From Onishia taeanensis (GTDB lineage Bacteria > Pseudomonadota > Gammaproteobacteria > Pseudomonadales > Halomonadaceae): a stretch of 64,000 bases of DNA. The notes below the pieces were generated by a model. That model ran no database searches and had not been told where the DNA came from. It saw only the letters and a program-made list of their open reading frames with translations. This document shows, piece after piece, positions 63,801-64,000 of this stretch; the stretch's first letter is position 1; every line of letters starts with the position of its first letter. A program made the position numbers and the translations under genes. The stretch is taken from assembly GCF_003268885.1 (NCBI RefSeq), contig NZ_QLSX01000004.1, positions 62,001 through 126,000 on the forward strand, written 5' to 3'.

Positions 63801-64000
63801 ATCGCCGCTACGGTCTGACCTTCGGCGTGCATAGCCGCAACGAATCCTTCGCCGAAGAAATCGCGCAAAAGATTCGGGTAGGCAATGTATACGTAAATCG
63901 TAATATCATAGGCGCCGTCGTCGGCGTCCAGCCCTTCGGTGGTCAGGGGCTGTCGGGCACCGGCCCCAAGGCGGGTGGTCCGAACTATCTGTTGCGTTTC
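60887..64000 (+). CDS. putA: Bifunctional proline dehydrogenase / P5C dehydrogenase (right end cut)
   Basis: Oxidises proline to pyrroline-5-carboxylate with FAD and then to glutamate with NAD. 1038 codons are visible with no stop, so the gene runs past the window edge. There is no N-terminal ribbon-helix-helix domain: the chain begins MLDANNMLDS and goes straight into the PutA helical domain. The proline dehydrogenase barrel includes RLVKGAYWD near residue 360. The aldehyde dehydrogenase domain has catalytic Cys850 (GQRCSALR) and Glu816 (AETGG). Without a DNA-binding domain it cannot repress itself. The next-door AraC-type gene probably controls it. It serves proline catabolism, important where proline is an osmolyte. 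Confidence 0.96.
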   Translation, partial: MLDANNMLDSTIWKQDLDTLFARISDHYVVDEETFVGELVDFLSADEAEFKRTANQAAELVREVREMDTAVDSIDELLQQYSLDTNEGLMLMCLAEAMLRIPDKATADALIEDKLGPADWKAHVGKSESWFVNASTWGLLMTGRVINLDKPKEGKPAHFINKLVNRMGEPVIRRAMYEAMKIMGKQFVLGRDIEEALKRSKPLFDKGYTYSYDMLGEAARTRADAKRYFDSYADAIKSVGKTSKSLSSKTPSPSISIKLSALHPRYEFGRREQVLEELVGTVRELAAMARERDVAMTIDAEEVDRLELSLEVFRAVYESDTCRGWGHFGLVVQAYAKRALPVLHYINRLADQQGDEIPMRLVKGAYWDTEVKECQQIGVDGYPVYTRKASTDVAYLVCASFLLSESTRGRIFPQFATHNAHTISTILELANEASRPFEFQRLHGMGEALYDAALKRAPQGTYCRIYAPVGAHKDLLPYLVRRLLENGANSSFVHQLVDPRVPVESLCVHPVETLKQYKTYANNRIPLPKDIYGPNRVNSKGVNLNINSQYQPLMDEMAKFMDKEYNAKPLLAFDVADDGSARHDVLCPFDRKVKVGSVQWTSKDQASKAVDAAWAAFPRWENTPVAERAAIIRRLGDLMEENLAELMALCSREGGKLLTDGVDEIREAVDFCRYYATRAEELFGNATTLPGPTGESNELMLSGKGVFAAISPWNFPIAIFCGQVVAAAVAGNPVLAKPAEQTSLAANRIIELLYEAGMPRDVVQLLPGDGPTVGSVLSGDPRITGVVFTGGTDTAQIINRALAAREGAALPTLIAETGGMNAMIVDSTALPEQVVADVVQSAFQSAGQRCSALRVLYLQEDVADRVIEILKGAMDELHVGDPRNLGTDVGPVIDEDARKGLMAHIEKLKGEGRLVAETKLDPVHTAEGTFVAPVAFEIDSIDALEREQFGPILHIVRYKASEIDKVVQSINDRRYGLTFGVHSRNESFAEEIAQKIRVGNVYVNRNIIGAVVGVQPFGGQGLSGTGPKAGGPNYLLRF

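Overview
The window looks like about 64 kb of chromosome from a halophilic gammaproteobacterium, most likely of the Halomonas/Chromohalobacter group. The evidence is high GC with GC-rich third codon positions, acidic proteins, and gammaproteobacterial gene order (prmB-aroC divergent from smrB, yeaC, yajQ, nadK). The genus is inferred from protein resemblance; no rRNA is present to confirm it. I see no prophage, transposon, CRISPR array or rRNA. Most of the window is core genome.

Layout. 1-8.6 kb: the first codons of an unidentified gene, a DUF6489 protein, aroC and prmB, smrB, three serine hydrolases in a row, a possible 33-residue membrane peptide just ahead of an AEC transporter, an ABM monooxygenase-like protein and sixA. 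8.6-13.8 kb: gpsA, the pntAB transhydrogenase, and an isochorismatase-family protein without the usual cysteine. Two matching palindromes lie in the pntA upstream region. 14-25.5 kb: a Bax-like glucosaminidase, htpG, a DUF1232 protein, slt, a LysE exporter, a double-TM2 membrane protein, an IPNS-like oxygenase, a cold shock protein, an acidic lipoprotein, a yeast-type cytosine deaminase, a VOC protein and a YegS-like lipid kinase. 25.6-39.8 kb: a CPA2 antiporter with an RCK domain, pepN, DUF454, yajQ, GNAT, a RimK-like ATP-grasp ligase, DUF2797-yeaC, a rhomboid protease, nadK with a phosphoesterase, an EamA transporter and DUF6314.

39.9-49.4 kb is a complete glycerol system on the minus strand in the order glpS-glpT-glpP-glpQ-glpU-glpV-glpK-glpD. 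An ABC importer brings in glycerol, GlpK phosphorylates it and GlpD oxidises glycerol-3-phosphate to DHAP. The two ATPases have complementary motif losses, which predicts one working and one degenerate ATP site. GlpR-like half-sites lie upstream, but no glpR gene is in the window.

50-64 kb: a lone Lpd-type flavoprotein followed by a CBS-pair protein, tRNA-Gly(CCC), a 1333-residue membrane protein with GAF, PAS, LOV, GGDEF and EAL domains, the decayed remains of another membrane GGDEF gene in a less GC-rich stretch, a PrpA-like phosphatase, a small membrane-anchored protein, an AraC-type regulator, and putA running off the right edge. This PutA has no N-terminal DNA-binding domain, so the neighbouring AraC-type protein is a good candidate for its regulator.

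Where an upstream methionine codon would lengthen a gene without a ribosome binding site or family similarity, I shortened the gene and gave the reason in the entry.
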